Below, one piece after another: positions 42,837 through 54,500 of a stretch of 64,000 nt of DNA. Below the pieces are notes generated by a model, which did not search any database, was not told the DNA's origin, and saw nothing but the letters and a program-made list of their open reading frames with translations. The stretch comes from Edaphochlamys debaryana. Its lineage: Eukaryota > Chlorophyta > Chlorophyceae > Chlamydomonadales. The number at the start of each line of letters is the position of its first letter. Within the stretch, counting starts at the first letter, position 1. The stretch covers positions 186,001-250,000 of the forward strand of contig JAEHOE010000002.1 in the NCBI GenBank assembly GCA_016858145.1, read 5' to 3'. Position numbers and translations under genes: made by a program.

Positions 42837-44798
42837 CTACTCCTCCTCGCCCGCCGCCTGCCGCTGCGCCTCCACCCACGCGCGCACCGCCTCGCAATCG
42901 CCCGCTTGCCGCTGCCCCAGGGCCTTGACCGCAGCCCCCCAGCGCACGGGGAACCCTGCCTCCACCAGCCATTTCAGCGCGGGCAGCGGCGCCGCGCCGG
43001 AGCCAACCGCATCGCAGAACGCGCGGCCGTTCGAGGGCCCGAAGGGCATGCCCAGGCGGCGGAGGAGGCCCAGGGTGCGGAGATCGCCGTTGACGGCGGC
43101 GATGGCGTATGGGGTGCCGCTGGCCTACATTGGTAGGCAGAGGCAATGGTTGAGTTTTGTCAGGTCAGGTCGACACACGGGATAAGACTGGACGACAGAA
43201 GCGGTCAGCACAGGCCACAGGTTCTGCCACCGCCCACTGCCCTGCGTGGCCCAGGGTGCCTTGAGTCCCCTTGCTCTCCCCGCCCGGTCGGCTCTTCCCA
43301 CCCAGCAAGGCGCTCGCCCAGGTCCTGCAACACGCTCCTACCGCCCCCAAGCCCCCGCCTCACCGGCATCTCGCAGCGCTGCGCAGCTAGGAACAGCAGC
43401 GCCGCCTCACAGCCGGACGCTGCCGCGCCCCCGCGAGCGTCGCCCTGTCTTGGTCCTGAAGTCGCTCGCGGTAACCCCAAGCAGACGAGCCCATGGGGCA
43501 GCGCAGCAGGCTCAGCATGGTCATCAACAGCGGGTTGCCCGAGGTTGCGGCGAACTTGTAGTGGATCTCCTCCAGCCCAGACTTGCGGCGCCGCAATCCC
43601 CGGATTAGGTTTATCAGCCACATCGCTGCGTCTGGGTAGCCGCAACGCAGCGCATCTGTCAGCATCATCTCGGGTGGCGACATGGGAGTGTCTAGGCACC
43701 CGGCCTCGTGCAGGGCCTTCAGCTTGGCCACACTCCCGCCCGCCGAACGCTGCGTCACAGGCCGCATAAAGCCGAAGAAGACTTCCTCCTCCTCGGAAAA
43801 CCTCGCCTTTGGCAGGCGCTGCAGCAGCCACTCAACCGTCTCGGCGGTCCCGCGCTTCTGCTCCACCGCCCAGGTCAGGTCCATCATTCTGGGCTCGTAC
43901 TCGAACCTCTCGACGAGCCACTCGAGTCGGGTGATGCCGTCCGGGCGGGCGGCGGCCTCGAAGCCAGCTACGGTTGCGTCAACGCCCTCAGCCGCCAGCC
44001 ACGCCACCTTCTCCTGCCAGTCGGGCGTGGGGCTGGCGGCGGCGGACGCAATGGTCACACCAAGGGTGTCGGTCTCCCTGAGCTGCGGCCACCAGCGCTT
44101 GAGCGTCGCCAGGTCGCAGCCGGCCGCAATGCTCTTGATGAGCTCTCGGGAGACGAGGATGTCAAAGTCCACGTCGGCCGCCGCCTCGGCCGGAGTTGGC
44201 AGGAGGCTGAACAGCCACTCAAAGATCTCACGTGTCCGGCCCTGGCCGCCGCCCAGACCGCCGACTCGGTCACCTTGGCGCCGTGGGCAATGAGCCACTC
44301 GCATGCCACCCGCTGGCCGGCGCCAGCGGCATCGTCCAGGGCCCTGCCGTTGCGATCGGAGACGGGGCAGCCCTGCTCCAGCAGCCAGCGGCACGCCTCC
44401 AGGTCACCCACCGCAGCGGCAGCCCCGAGCTCCAGCGATGTCGGGACCACGCCCACCGCCTCAATCATGGCTTTCAAGCTGGCCAGGTCTCCGGACGCAG
44501 CAGCCCACCGGACTAGCTGGCGTCTGTGATTGAGCCCCGCGCAGAGCAGGGTGCTGGGCCGGGACGCGTGCGCGACCAAGGCGGGAATCATGTAAGGGGG
44601 GATGGGCTCCGAGCTGTCCGAGAACTCGACGATCTTGTGCTCCTTCAGCTCATCAGCAGCGACAGAGTCCACCAGACGCAGTATGTGCGTCAGCGCGACG
44701 GAGGGCAGGAAGCGCGCCACGTTGGCGAGGAGCGCGGGCTGCCAGACCCGCGAGGGGTCAACATCCTCGCAGGGCTCATCCGGCTGTGCTTCAGCCAT
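42837..44798 (-). CDS. Ankyrin-repeat protein, reading frame broken twice (possible pseudogene)
   Basis: The start MAEAQPDEPCEDVDPSRVW (44798) and following LANVARFLPSVALTHILRLV resemble a large chlamydomonad family with a short F-box-like N-terminus and degenerate ankyrin repeats. Repeats are visible as LVRWAAASGDLASLKAMI, GAAAAVGDLEACRWLLEQG and TPYAIAAVNGDLRTLGLLRR. Two parts are needed: about 43362-44798 and a last exon 42837-43121, joined in phase by a GTGAGG donor. Within the first part the frame shifts near 44235 (ARAGHV then REIFEWLFSLLP) and again near 43480-43520 (LLRCPMG then GCEAALLFLAAQRCEMP). Each shift is equivalent to one missing base. No intron of normal size can explain either. 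It is either a decaying family member or carries assembly errors. Function is unknown; ankyrin repeats usually bind protein partners. Confidence 0.6.
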
Positions 44799-45872
44799 CT
44801 GGGTACAGAGCACTGGCAAGCCCGCAGCGTGGAATCAATCAACCGTTGTTGATAAGTGCATGTGAGGTCAGAGCCTGGTGCGAGCGCAGTAGGCGCGGCG
44901 TGTCTATGACTGTGCGATTGAGAGGAGCATGGGCTGGCTGGCTGGTCATAGAGTCTCGCCGGGGTGTGCTGCCGTGCTGCGTGTGCCCTCAAACCCGCAA
45001 CCCCTCCGCCCGCACCCGGGCTCAAGCACCGCCCGCTCTGCCCCTTCGCTGTTATCACGGTGCCGAGTATCGTCTCGCTTCACGCTGTGCCCCTAGGTTC
45101 GCCGCCGACACCTGCCCCAACAAGCATGCTTCCCCCAGCTTGCACCGCACCGCGCAGGACCGCGCTTGGTGGCTGTGGCCGTCGCAGCTCACGTAGCTCA
45201 CGTGGCGTCTGATCTCCGCCGCGCAGGTGAGCATGCCGCGCCGTCCCCGTCCTCGCCCACGTATCCCTCTCACTCGGGCACCAGCCCTTAGGCTCCCCAA
45301 ACTTTGCGCGTTCCCATCACGCCATCTTGGTGCCGCGCCCCCACCCGGCGTTTGCGCGCGCGGCTGCCCCTAGGTTACGGTAGCCCCTGCCTCGGCGATG
45401 CACAAGCTACAGGCTACAAGCCTCTAGGCTCCCCAGACTGCAAAGCGTCGCGCGCGCTCTGCCCCTTCGCTCCATACGTCCTCCGACACTGGCCATCTTC
45501 TTACCGGTACCACCTGCGAAGTGGTCCACGGCTCAGCCACTGCACACTCCGCGCTCCTCTTCACGGTCCCCTCCGCTGCCTCAAATCCGCACCCATCAGC
45601 CCTGCGTCACCCCACCTCGAGGACCCTTGTCCTACCCACCTAGCCGCCTGCATGCACCCCTGCCCGGTCAGCATGCCCGGGCCCCATCTGCGCAGCCGAG
45701 GGCCATCCATGCTCACTCCACCCATGTCCGTGGTCCGTCCCATCCTCTACGACCTCGTCCTACTCCCGTCCTGCCCCCCCGCCCCACCACCGACCACAAC
45801 AGTCAACGGGGCCCGAGCCGCCAAGCCCCCCGCCCCGCACACACTACACGCCCCTCGCCCCGCCAGGCCGTG
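44799..45872. other. Intergenic region between the NT-C2 and ankyrin genes
   Basis: About 1.07 kb with no credible gene. It should contain the ankyrin-gene promoter and the NT-C2 3' UTR. Short repeated blocks occur: GCTCTGCCCCTTCGCT near 45033 and 45457, CCCCTAGGTT near 45089 and 45368, and TAGGCTCCCCA near 45289 and 45425. This suggests an old local duplication of about 280-425 bp. Confidence 0.5.
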
Positions 45873-48800
45873 TCATCGCCCCGAGCGGCCTCCCCCGGTG
45901 CCGCCAGGCGCGCTGCTGCTGAGCCGCCCCTTGTCGATCAGGCTGTCGCCCTCGAGGGGGTCCTCCGCGGGCCCTCGCCGCGGCAGGCAGCAGCACAGGT
46001 AGTCCCGCCACCCCGACTTGTGCAGCTGCTTGCCCGAGTCCATCTGCAGCCCGCCCGGCCCCGTGGGCGCCGCCCCGTTGGCCCCCTTCGCGCCCTGGTA
46101 GACCTGCAGCTTGGGCCGGCTCCCGTCCTGGAGGTCGCGAGATGGGTTTTGGGGGGGAGAGGTGTGGGGAGAGAGGTGTGGGGGCAGAGGTGAGCCGCTA
46201 GGCGATCCGGGGTGCATGCACGAGGGGGCAGGGGCCAGGCGTCTACGGAGGTGAGCAGCTACGGGCAGGCATGACAGGGAGCATGAGCCAGGAGGGACAG
46301 GGAGGATGCGCAGGGAGGAGTAGTGCAGCGCTTGTGTCGGTAGCGCGCTGCCCGGCATCGCTCACCCCTTTGCTCGAGGCAGCCTTTCGCCTCCCGCCCC
46401 GGTCCTCGTCGCCCGCTCCCCCGGGGTCTCCGTAGTCCCCTTCTTGCCCCCCGTCGTCGCCCTGCGGGGGTGAGCAGAAGGAGCAGTCAGTGGGGCATCC
46501 AACAGGTGTCAAGGGGCGGGCTGCCGGGCCCTGAGACCTTGGTTTTCACATCCCAAGCACTTAAGTTCCCTGTTCCCATACCTTCGCGTCCATCCATACC
46601 GCTGCATTACTACTCCGCAGAGCCAGCAGCCCGCCCTCCCCGCACCCAGCTCCGTGCCCCGCCCACCTCTGGAATGCTGCCTTCCCGCCGGCTGTGCCTG
46701 CTCCGGCGGCCCTTCCGCCGGCTCTTGCGGATGGGGTTTCCGTCCTCGTCGTACTCCTCCCCATACCCGCTGGTGCTGGCGCCCTCGCCGTCGCGCGGCA
46801 GAGGCTCCCCCGTGTTGGGGTCGAAGCCCGAGAGGTCCTGAACAGGTGGAAAGCGTGGTTTAAAGCAAGGTGAAACTCGGTTCAACCGATTTAAGACCGG
46901 TTGAGGAGCACTTGCGACGGGGTTACGGAGACAGCCATGGATGGAGCACTTGCGACGGGGTTATGGAGACAGCCCGAGCTAGACCATTCACAGCGCTCCT
47001 GGGCTTGACGCTTGAGTCATGCGCCCCCCCACGCCACCCAGAATCCATGATGGTTGAAAGGGCTCAACCCAAGCTAGACCATTCACAGTGATCCTGTGCT
47101 TGAGTTATGCGCCCCCCGCATGTGCGCTGCGACAGCCCGGGCCAGGACGAGCAGCCCCGTGCACCCGGTCCATCTCTCATCCGTGTCGTACACCCTCTAG
47201 TCCGTGAGCTACAGCGTACGGCAGTCCTGGTTAACCCCGGTAGCCCGTGGTCCCGTCCCTCACCTGCTCGTCGTCGCGTCAACCTAACCCCCAACCCCAC
47301 CCCAACCCCTACCCCCGGCCCATGGACGCATGCCGCTCCTGGTCTGGCAGCACCCGGCACACTCCGCAGTCCGTGCACTTCAGTGACCAGGGCCAGAATG
47401 AGCACCCCTATGTCCCAGTCCCGCCCCTCACCTGCTCGTCCTCCGGCCGCTGCTTCCGCCCCTTCCGCCCCCCCTTCCGGCCGCCCCAGTCCTCCTCGGG
47501 CTCCTCCTGCTCCTGCTCCTCCTCGCCGTACTCCTCCTCCTCATCGTCGTACTGGCTGTCCGCATACGTGGCAGTCACCTGGGCGGGCGGGTGGGGGCAG
47601 GACCGTTCATCCAGGCCCTTTCATCCAGTCAGGACCGCTGCCCCTCAGGCAGCAAGACCCCTATGGCACCCGGCAAGAGCCCCTCGTCCAGCAGACAGGC
47701 AAATGCCCAGGACACCGCCATGCAGCTCTGCCGCGCCACCCTGCCGCGCCACCAAACCCAGTCAATGGCACCTAGCCAGCCGGCCAGGTCCAGCCCCGCA
47801 GGAGGGGCCCGCAGCCAGGGCCCAGACGCGCCGCTTCCTAGCTCTGATGCCTGCTGCCGCCCCCCCAACCACCACCGCCACACGCCAGACCCACCTCCGT
47901 CATGGCGTCCGCATCTATGGTCACGTTCTTGAGCCACGTGGCCTTGATCGACACCTTGAGCTTGCCGGCGGGCCTGGGGGGAGGGAGCAGCACCGGGCGC
48001 CGTGAAAGACAATGTGCAGGTACATACACACACGGAGTGCAAGTGCAGGTATTTGACCGCGACTCTTGCGCCCCAGTGGGGCTGAGTGTGACCGATGGCT
48101 TGTAAGGTCTTGGCACCGGTGTGGCCCAGGTATGGCTGGACCACTCCGCACCCTGCCGATCCATCACCGCCCCTCCGCACCCCCTCAGCTCTCTGGGCTC
48201 CGCCGCCGCGCCTCCCCATGCACGTCCCATTCCCGGCCGCCACCCTCACTTGAGGTGCAGCAGCATCTCCTGCGGCTGCGCGTCCAGCGCCTCGCTGCAG
48301 AACTGCGCCAGGTTGATGTGCACCTTGCCCACCGTCTTGCGCTTCTCCTGCACGCCCTTGGCAGCCGGCTTCACTGACTGAGGCGGGCGGGGCGGGGAGG
48401 CAGGCAGGCGCACGCGCGGGGCCGCGGGGAGGGCGAACAACGGCGGCGTGAGAGCGTACAGAGTGGGGAGGGCGTTGCGGCGTGGGCGTGTTGGGCTTGT
48501 TGGGCTCGTGTTGGCGAGTGGGTTGGTGGGTGCGTTGTGGGTGACGCCCCGGGGGTGGTGGGGTGGGTGCTGGTGGAGGGCCACAGGCCCGGCTGTGTGA
48601 CCAGGGACGTTGGTCCGAGGGCTCCTTGCGCACATGGTCCCCACCCGCACACTCGTCCCGCTCGCACCTGCACCTTGAACGCAAAGTCCTTTGGCCGTAG
48701 CTCCGGGCCGTCCTTATACATTGTGGCCGTCTGGAGGGTGGCGTGGGGTCCCCGAAAGAAAGGAAACCAGGTTAAGTGTAGAGAGCCTTAGCCCCAACCA

Positions 48801-49803
48801 GGCCTAGCTGTCCCCAGGGGCCAGGTTCAACCCAAAACCGAGTCTGGACTGCGATGACGGTGGCACCAGCCCTGGGCGGTCGTTTGCCCTTAATGACGGC
48901 CATGCACGAGGCTAGAGGACCCCATACAGCGCCGAGCAACCAGCTGTTGAACCAGACAAGGCAGAGGCTGTCGAGTTCCGAAGGCCGGCCCACTTCAGGC
49001 ACCCACTTGGCGCAGATACTGCTTCCAGAACACTGCGTGGGAGTTTGGGTTGACGGGCTCCGCCTCCGTGACGAAAAGCTTCGAGCCGCGCTCCCATGCA
49101 AAAGAGCAGTACGTGACGCCATCTGGGATCTCGCCTGGAGCAGGAGGTGCAGGCGGGTGTGGAGGGGCCGTGGAGTGAGCGGTGGGTGGAGGGTAGGGGG
49201 TGAGCGGTGCGGGCGGGGAGGTGGAGCTGTGCGGAGCTGCGGTTGAGGCTGGCGAGGGAAGGGAGGGCCGCTTGCATCCTGGTACCATTGGTATGTCCAC
49301 AAATCTGCCGCCCACGGAGCATTCCAGTGCAGTCATTGGCACAGTGGCCTCGAGCCGCACCCGGGCAGGCATCGGGGAGCTGAGTGTCAGCCCCCTCCGA
49401 CACGCTAACGCGGCCAGCGTGCCGAGGAACCCACGCGCCCCCACCCCCCGGTCACACCAGGATGCCCCGTCCCCCCCAAGCTCTGCGGCTGTCCGTCCTC
49501 CCACACGGCCCGCACACGGCCAGTTGCGCTGGCCGCGCGCCTCTGGAATGTCAGGAGCAAGTGCTTGTGCACCCACGCGCGCTGTGGAGGTGCTGAACAC
49601 CCAGCTCGCTTCATTTCATGGCCGTAGCGTAGGGCCGGAGGTCTAGCGCAGCTAGAGAGCTTGCCACGCAACTGCATGCAGTCAACACCTCGCCCCAACT
49701 TACTGCATAGATAGGGGATGACCTCCAGCTCATAGCGAAGCGCCATGCGCCCGCGCGCCTTTTGGGACACATCCACGAGCTTCCTTCCGATTGTCTTGCC
49801 CAT
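45873..49803 (-). CDS. NT-type C2 domain protein (EEIG1/EHBP1-like N-terminal C2)
   Basis: Nine exons join in phase: 49704-49803, 49007-49134, 48668-48730, 48250-48377, 47895-47973, 47432-47578, 46667-46837, 46366-46461 and 45873-46127, giving 388 aa. Residues about 18-165 match the NT-C2 fold (PF10358): RMALRYELEVIPYLCS, VTYCSFAWERGSKLFV, FAFKVQ, KRKTVGKVHINLAQFC and AGKLKVSIKATWLKNV. NT-C2 proteins attach membranes or vesicles to the actin cytoskeleton or act as adaptors. The second half is disordered, first acidic (YDDEEEEYGEEEQEQEEPEE), then basic (KSRRKGRRSRHSRRE), and near the end has YLCCCLPRR, a candidate palmitoylation site for membrane anchoring. Binding partners are unknown. The start is the only ATG before the domain. 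Confidence 0.8.
46908..47115. repeat. Local tandem duplications in NT-C2 intron 6
   Basis: The block GAGCACTTGCGACGGGGTTA...GGAGACAGCC occurs twice (about 46908 and 46949). CTAGACCATTCACAG with a following CTTGAG/ATGCGCCCCCC tail also occurs twice (about 46979 and 47073). All lie in the intron between exons 6 and 7. Confidence 0.75.
47250..47278. repeat. Intronic copy of the 3' edge of NT-C2 exon 6
   Basis: GTCCCGTCCCTCACCTGCTC at 47250-47269 matches the true exon edge GTCCCGCCCCTCACCTGCTC at 47419-47438, including the minus-strand GTGAGG donor. The copies are about 169 bp apart. Confidence 0.75.
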
Positions 49804-51568
49804 GGTGGTCGCCGAGCTTCCAAGGCTCCCAGAGCCAAATCCTTATCCTATACTTTCTCGTGTGCCTCCTGAAGCCCTAATAACGCACGCTCAAGCCTCA
49901 TTGCTACTGCGGCCAAAATAGTCAACTCTGCTTGAAGTCTGCGAAAGCGCTGCTCAGAGCAGTCGCGTGATACAAAGCTCAACGGTGCTGTGTTGCAGCT
50001 TGGTGCGCTATAATCCGGGGGGCAACTCAGACGTCGGAGCCTTCCACACCGTGCTGCATCGCCGTACTTGCCACGCACCTGTGATGCTTTCCCCTGCACG
50101 CTGCAGCCCCACGGCTGCCACCCCGATCCCCACCGCCGTCACGAAGGCCGGACGGTCTCGAGCAGCGTGCATCGTCGTCACGTTAGCGGCCGGAGCCAGC
50201 TGCCCGGCTTTACAAGCACACGAGGGCCCCGGCAAGGCCAAGTCCACAAGGGTTTGGTGCGCCCAAGAGTCCAGTCCCCTCTGCAGGCTCTGCGTCCGCC
50301 CACTCTCCCGGAACGCCACAGAGCCCAACGCTGCAACGCAGCCTGCATGCCTGAGGACCTCGCGCCCGTGACATAGTCCGGGACGCAAGGATAACCGCGG
50401 TCGACCGGCAAACCAGGCACAGGGCCTTGCCTCACCCTTACAGCCTGCCGAGGCACGGGTCCCAGGCTGGGACTCCCAGCGCCGAGTCAACGTCAAGCGG
50501 TGAAGCGGACCTTGCGGGCGCCGTCGGCCTGCATGCACAGCCCCCTCCTCTCGCCCTGCCTATCCTTTCGCCCTGCCGTGCTCGCTCTCCGAATGCTGAA
50601 ACCGCACCCCGCTCTCCATCACATGTGCCCGCAGAACGCGTCGCCTTACTCGCCTACCTCTGAACCCCGGCTCACTCCTTGCAACCCCCCTCACGCGGCC
50701 TTTGGCGCAGTCCCCTCGACTCCGAAACTTCGAGGACCCACCGCTCATCCACCAACTCTCTCAGGAGCCATGCACATCCCCCAGCCAGTCCTCAGGCCCC
50801 AGCCAGCCACACGGCCCTCCGCCCTCGACCCACGCCTCCACCCCTTGGAACCCCGCCTCCGCGGGCCCAACCGCGACACCCACCCACCCACCCAGACGTG
50901 ACCGTGCCACAGATGTGGCACGGTCCTCTCTCCATCCTCGTTCAGGCTCGCTAAATGCCACACGGTGGCCCCTCCCGCCAGCTATGTCAAAACTTGGGGC
51001 CAGCCCCAGGCACCTGGCGCCTCTGTGACTCACGCCTACCGCCCAGCAAGAGCCGCCACTCCCAACAAAAGGGCAGGCTCACGGTCCAAGACGGCGGCGC
51101 CAGATCCCGCACGTTTCAGCCTAACTAGGCCCAGGCCTCGACTCTCCTCTCGTACCCTACGCACTAGACCCACAACAGTGTTGGTTTCGCTCCTCTTCTC
51201 AAACAACAAGCGTGCCCAGAGACGCACTCTGCACCCCACTCCCATCCTCGGTAGCTCATTGGCCTTTAGCAGCCTCGATACTCCCGAGGAACTTGCACCC
51301 GGGGCCCTTAGACCTCGGTATCCGCGTTACCCCTGCTGCAGCGAGCGCCACCAACGCCTCAGGCAACAGCGTCAAACGCCAATGCCCCCGCCTAGCCCGT
51401 GGTGAAGCCCTCCTGGCCCCAGTCGCGCCGCGCCAAAGGACGCCAGTGGCACTCAAAGCCCCGTCAGTGGCACTCAAAGCCCCGTCAGTGGCACTCAAAG
51501 CCCCGTCAGTGGCACTCAAAGCCATTCAGTGGCACTCGAGCACCGGGCGTCTAGCCCACGGCCACCGT
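49804..51568. other. Intergenic region upstream of NT-C2 and downstream of GAPN
   Basis: About 1.76 kb with no credible coding frame on either strand. It should hold the NT-C2 promoter and the GAPN 3' UTR. Minus-strand TGTAA occurs at 50438-50442 and 50210-50214, both over 1.1 kb beyond the GAPN stop. A perfect 12-bp inverted repeat with a 2-bp spacer lies at 50900-50925, and a 21-bp minisatellite at 51444-51538. Confidence 0.5.
51444..51538. repeat. 21-bp minisatellite in the GAPN 3' flank
   Basis: The unit CAGTGGCACTCAAAGCCCCG plus one base is repeated four to five times from 51444, the later units diverging (GCCATT, then CACTCGAG). It lies 31 bp beyond the GAPN stop codon and so probably sits in its 3' UTR. 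Confidence 0.9.
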
Positions 51569-54500
51569 CTAGCCCATGGTGTAGCTCTCCCGGTCCAGAT
51601 TGATGACTGTGGACTTGGTCTTGACCATCATGCCCAGCGAGTTGCGGATGCCCTGGCTGCCGATGCCGCTGTCCCGGAAGCCCTGGAAGGGAAAGTGGTC
51701 GGGGCCGCGCGCGGGCGCCGAGTTGACCTGCGGGGAGGGTGGCGGTGGAGATGTGGATGGAGGCAATGGGGTGGGGCAGACAGTATGGGGATGTTGGGAC
51801 AGTGGAGGGCTTCCATTCGTTTGGGGCGTTCGTTGCCTCGAGCACAGAAGGGGCCAGGGCGTCCGTCCCGACCCCTGCACGGTGCAGGCCCCAGCCCGAC
51901 GAAACACGGCACCCCCGGACCCCCCCCCCCCCGCCCGACGCTCGACGGCTCAAGTCGTCCCTCGGTCTCTTGGCCCCAAGCAGCCCCCACGCCCCGCCCC
52001 CACCTGCACGGTGCCCGTCTCCATTGCGTCGCTGAGCGCAATGGCGGCGTTGATGTCCCGAGTGAACACGCAGCCCTGGGGGGGTGGGGATGGATGGGGA
52101 GGGGTGGGGTGCGGTCAGGGGCTTCAGCCGATCTGATGCCCGATACCAGCCTCACGGCTTGAAACGCCAGCGCATTTCGCCAGACCCCGGGCGTGCCGCG
52201 GTCACTGCATGCGAGAGGCAGCCCCCTTCTCCAACCCCAACACTGCCCAGGCTTCCGCGCATCCCTTCGGCCCCTCCGCCACCGCTCCCCTTGGCTCCCA
52301 CACCCCCGTGCCGCCGCCCACTCCACCTACTGCCCGTGCTTGGACTCCCCTCCCATTCCTCCCCTGACAGGGCCCTACGCCCCCTCCCGCTACCCCCTCC
52401 CTTCCCACCTGCAGCCCGAACTTGGAGGCGTTGCAGTGCGCCACCGCCTCCTCGGGCGAGGCCACCCGCATGACGGGCAGCACGGGCCCGAACGGCTCCT
52501 CCCATGCGATGCGCATGTCGGGGGTGACGCGGTCCAGCAGCACGGGCCAGATGAGGTTGCCCTCGCGCCGGTAGGGGCCCGACACGAAGGCGGCACCTGC
52601 GGAGGAGGGGGTGGATGGAGGGGGATGGAGGGGAATGGTGGAGGGGAGGTTAGGGAGAGAAGAGGGCGGTGACGGCAGGCCGTGCAATTGCGACTGGGCT
52701 TGAGACTGGGCTCCGGTGCTGATGGTGGGGTGATCGGGGATGCGACGAAAGAACCGTCCGCAACGTGCGCTTCCCACACCTTGGAGAACCCAGAAAGTGC
52801 CCACACTACCACCCTCGCTGTAGCCTTCTTCTTGGCGCCCATGGCCAACACTGTGCAGCTCTTTCCCCCTCCCCTCCCCTCCTCTCCCCCCCCCCCTCCC
52901 CCATGCCTCTCCCCTCTCCAGAACCCACCCTTCTCCCTGGCGTCCATGAAGAGGCCCTCAGTCTCCCTTCCCCTCGCCCTCCCCCCTCAGTCAACCTGAT
53001 CTGCATCTGATCTTCACCCCCACACCCTCTCCCAACCCCCAAGGGACCCACCCTTCTCCTTGGCGTCCATGACCAGCCCCTCAATGAAGTTCGCGCTGCT
53101 CTCCGACACCACGGGCGTAATGTCGCAGTCGTCCTCCGGCATGCCCACGCTCAGCTTGGCCACGCCCTCCGCCACCCCCGCCACCAGCGCGTCCGCCACC
53201 GAGTCCACCACCAGCACCAGCTTCACGGCCGTGCAGCGCTGGCCGCTGTGTTTGGGAAGGGGGGGGAGGGGGCAAGCGTCAGTCACTTGGGATGTTGGGA
53301 TGTGTTTAGGGTTCGCGCTTTGGCCGGTGTTGCCGGCACCAGCTTGGCGGCCGCGCAGCGCTGGCCGCTGGGGGTTAGAGGGGTTGAAGGGCGGGGAGGG
53401 CAAGGCCCGTCCCCTGTACTCCTTGCCGTGTGCCTCTCTGCTGTGCCTCCGTCTCCGTGCTCCACCCGCATCCCCACCCGGATCCCCATTCCCATCCGGC
53501 CATCCCCATCCCCAATCCCATCCGCCCCCCACCTGTAGCTGAAGCCCCCCTTGATGATGTTCTTCACCGCCAGGCCCAGGTCGGCATCCGCGCACACGAT
53601 GCACACGTCCTTGCCGCCCAGCTCCATCTGCGGGAAGGAGTCGGAAGGGGAGAGGTAAGATGATGGCGAGTTGATTGGATGGGCTGGTGTGCCATCAGGC
53701 GAGGATGCACTGTGTGTGTTGGGGGTGGGTTGGGGGGCACGAGGGGCGTCGCGTTTGGACAGGGGACGCACTGGGACAACGGCAGGGAGCCATCGGTGGC
53801 TGCTATACGGCAGCAGCAACGAGCCGGGGTTCGCGGGCCAGCCAGCCCCCCCACGCCGCTGCCCCTGCGCGCCGGCGTGTCTGCAGCTCTGCACCCGCCA
53901 GAGACCCTGGGCAAAGGGTCTGCCCGACTGCTCCAGGCGCCTCGCAGCCCTGACGCCGTTTGGTCCTCTGCTGACAGTTGCCGTTTGGCCGCGCACGTGA
54001 CGGCCCTCCGCTTGCGCCGCCGCCGCAGCACTCCGCGTGTGGCTCTCGGCAGACCGCGCCGATGCGGCCTTCCGCCTCGCCGCCCCGTCCCGCCGCCTAT
54101 GCCGCTGGCGGGCGGGGCTCTGCTGCACGCCTCCGAGGCTGCCGGCCCAAGGCCCGCCGCCGCAGGCCCCCGAACAGGCCCACCCAGGCCCACGCCCCCA
54201 GGACCAGCTGGGCCCACGCCCTCGAGGAGCTGCAGGCTGCATAAGGGCTCTGGTGCTCAAGGGCCGGCGGGTGACAGCTGACGGCCCTCGGCCTCGCACC
54301 GCTATCTTCGACGCCCGGAGGGCCCCGAGGGTCACCGATAATGTGGGGCCGGCCGTCGGCCGGTGCCCCCCCGCGTGTGGGCCCCTAGGGCTACCGGTAG
54401 GTAAGGTGCTCCCGTCGTGAGGTTCAAGGACCGCGGCTGGTCCCGCCAGGCCTCCGCCTCCGCGCCCACTCGCGTGCTCTCTTACCTTGACTCCGAGGAC

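Noticed and set aside
44232..44238. GTGAGA in the ankyrin gene as an intron donor explaining the frame change
   Set aside because: Ankyrin-like coding resumes immediately after it and no acceptor gives an intron of realistic length.
45304..46002. 232-codon plus-strand frame in the spacer beside the NT-C2 gene
   Set aside because: Pro/Arg-rich shadow-type composition, overlaps the last NT-C2 exon in antisense, no domain or splice structure.
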